Shown: one piece after another, positions 63,196 to 64,000 of the stretch | How the letters are laid out: every line of letters begins with the position of its first letter | How positions within the stretch are numbered: position 1 is the first letter of the stretch | Program-made: the position numbers and the translations under genes | The notes under the pieces: generated by a model | Database searches by the model: none | What the model saw: only the letters and a program-made list of their open reading frames with translations | What the model was told of the DNA's origin: nothing | Source of the DNA: Craspedostauros australis | Lineage: Eukaryota > Bacillariophyta > Bacillariophyceae > Mastogloiales > Achnanthaceae | Assembly: GCA_026770025.1 (NCBI GenBank) | Contig: JAMXDE010000008.1 | Span: 434,001 to 498,000 of the forward strand | Direction: 5' to 3' | DNA length: 64,000 bases

Positions 63196-64000
63196 AGTGC
63201 CACACCATGCCATACCATAACAGAAGTCTTCCACAAGTGAATGCATGACAGAATTGAGTCGACGGATAAAAATAGTCGTCAGAATAGTCATTAGGATAGA
63301 ATCTGTGTGAAAGGAACTGGAGCAACTTGAGATCCAATCATTGAATGGTGCGTCCGCCATGCCTTCACCGTCGCCTTTGGTGATGTGCACAGCATGCTGC
63401 TCCATGCAGTCCCGTATCGTTCGCAGCACGGTCTGGCTAATCCGCGAGATACGCATGGTCTTCTGTGCATGAATTGCAGATGATCCCGGTTGGTGTAAGG
63501 CACGTTGGTGTGCAGCATCAGTGGCCAATGCGACATGAAGAAGATGGTCCAGCCACCGCTGTCATCGTTGTGGTCGTCGTTGCCGATCATATGGTTTCCG
63601 CGTTCGTTGGTTTCGTTGGTGTGGAAGGAGTTGTGTGGGAAGCTATGGTGGACCTCGCGGGCATCATGCATGCCTTGTAGGAATCGAATCCAATGTGACG
63701 GAGCGGGATGTACTACGGCTGTCAGCTTGTTGGTGGTGGTGGTGCTGCAGTTCGTGCATGATGTCGCGCAGGGCACAAGCGCATGCCAACAGCTGCATGG
63801 TTTTCGATATGGCGGACCAAGATGACGAGCAATGGGAGAAGTTGCCGATGTCATTGCACACGATTTCAATAATGGTGGATCCAGTGAGACAGTGCCTCTG
63901 TCTCATCGTTTGCGGTTTGTGTTAGCGACGTATCGCTTCGAGCATCGGTATGAACAGGCGTGGCTGGTTGTGGTGCGTGCAGTGGGGACTGAGGAACATC
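63196..64000. other. End of window: unassigned coding-like fragments
   Basis: On the minus strand, pieces such as TIIEIVCNDIGNFSHCSSSW, KTMQLLACACALRDIMHELQ (about 63740-63890) and SRISQTVLRTIRDCMEQHAV (about 63400-63460) look helical and coding-like, but in different frames. They could be exons of a minus-strand gene extending past the window. No family is recognised. Confidence 0.25.

Overview
The window looks like nuclear DNA of a photosynthetic stramenopile, most likely a diatom or close relative. Four lines of evidence support this. Genes are monocistronic, on both strands, and separated by low-coding DNA. A few canonical GT-AG introns can be placed (about 104, 247, 251 and 616 nt). The proteins are eukaryotic families (importin alpha, R3H-DEAH helicase, MRG/chromo protein, HMG-box protein, P2X-like channel). 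Several precursors begin with a signal peptide followed by an ASAFAP-like Phe motif (AFA, AFS, AFV), the hallmark of import into a secondary red plastid. The species cannot be named from sequence alone.

Layout. 1-4553 is gene-poor. 4554-10747 holds an orphan acidic nuclear-type protein, a small conserved unknown and a Golgi-type sulfotransferase. 11562-18280 holds a plastid-type MFS anion transporter (one intron), divergent from an Hsp70-like protein with a C-terminal membrane anchor, then importin alpha. 18771-21259 is a tandem pair of multi-pass membrane proteins, the downstream copy dead. 22298-25004 has a small plastid-type unknown and a cell-surface protein whose signal peptide is on its own exon. 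26272-33900 is an accessory-looking stretch with orphan ORFs and a frameshifted DDE transposase relic. 33900-37097 is a large Gln-rich HMG-box protein. 37098-41280 is gene-poor. 41281-42880 is a second tandem pair of small membrane proteins, again with a dead downstream copy.

43586-59796 is the densest part: an R3H-DEAH RNA helicase, a nuclear-encoded plastid HU protein, a HINT-type HIT protein, an MRG15/Eaf3-like chromatin protein, a P2X-like channel, a double-domain GT61-type glycosyltransferase and a second sulfotransferase. 60924-63195 holds an ankyrin-repeat protein followed by decayed BTB/BACK-like coding sequence.

Themes. Two type II membrane sulfotransferases plus the GT61-like enzyme suggest sulfated cell-surface or secreted polysaccharide synthesis. 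HU, the transporter, the 171-aa protein and perhaps the HIT protein serve the plastid or another organelle. The most unusual items are the P2X-like receptor, the apparently lidless tail-anchored Hsp70, the nuclear plastid HU, the zinc-finger-like insert in the helicase, and two tandem duplicates that decayed independently.
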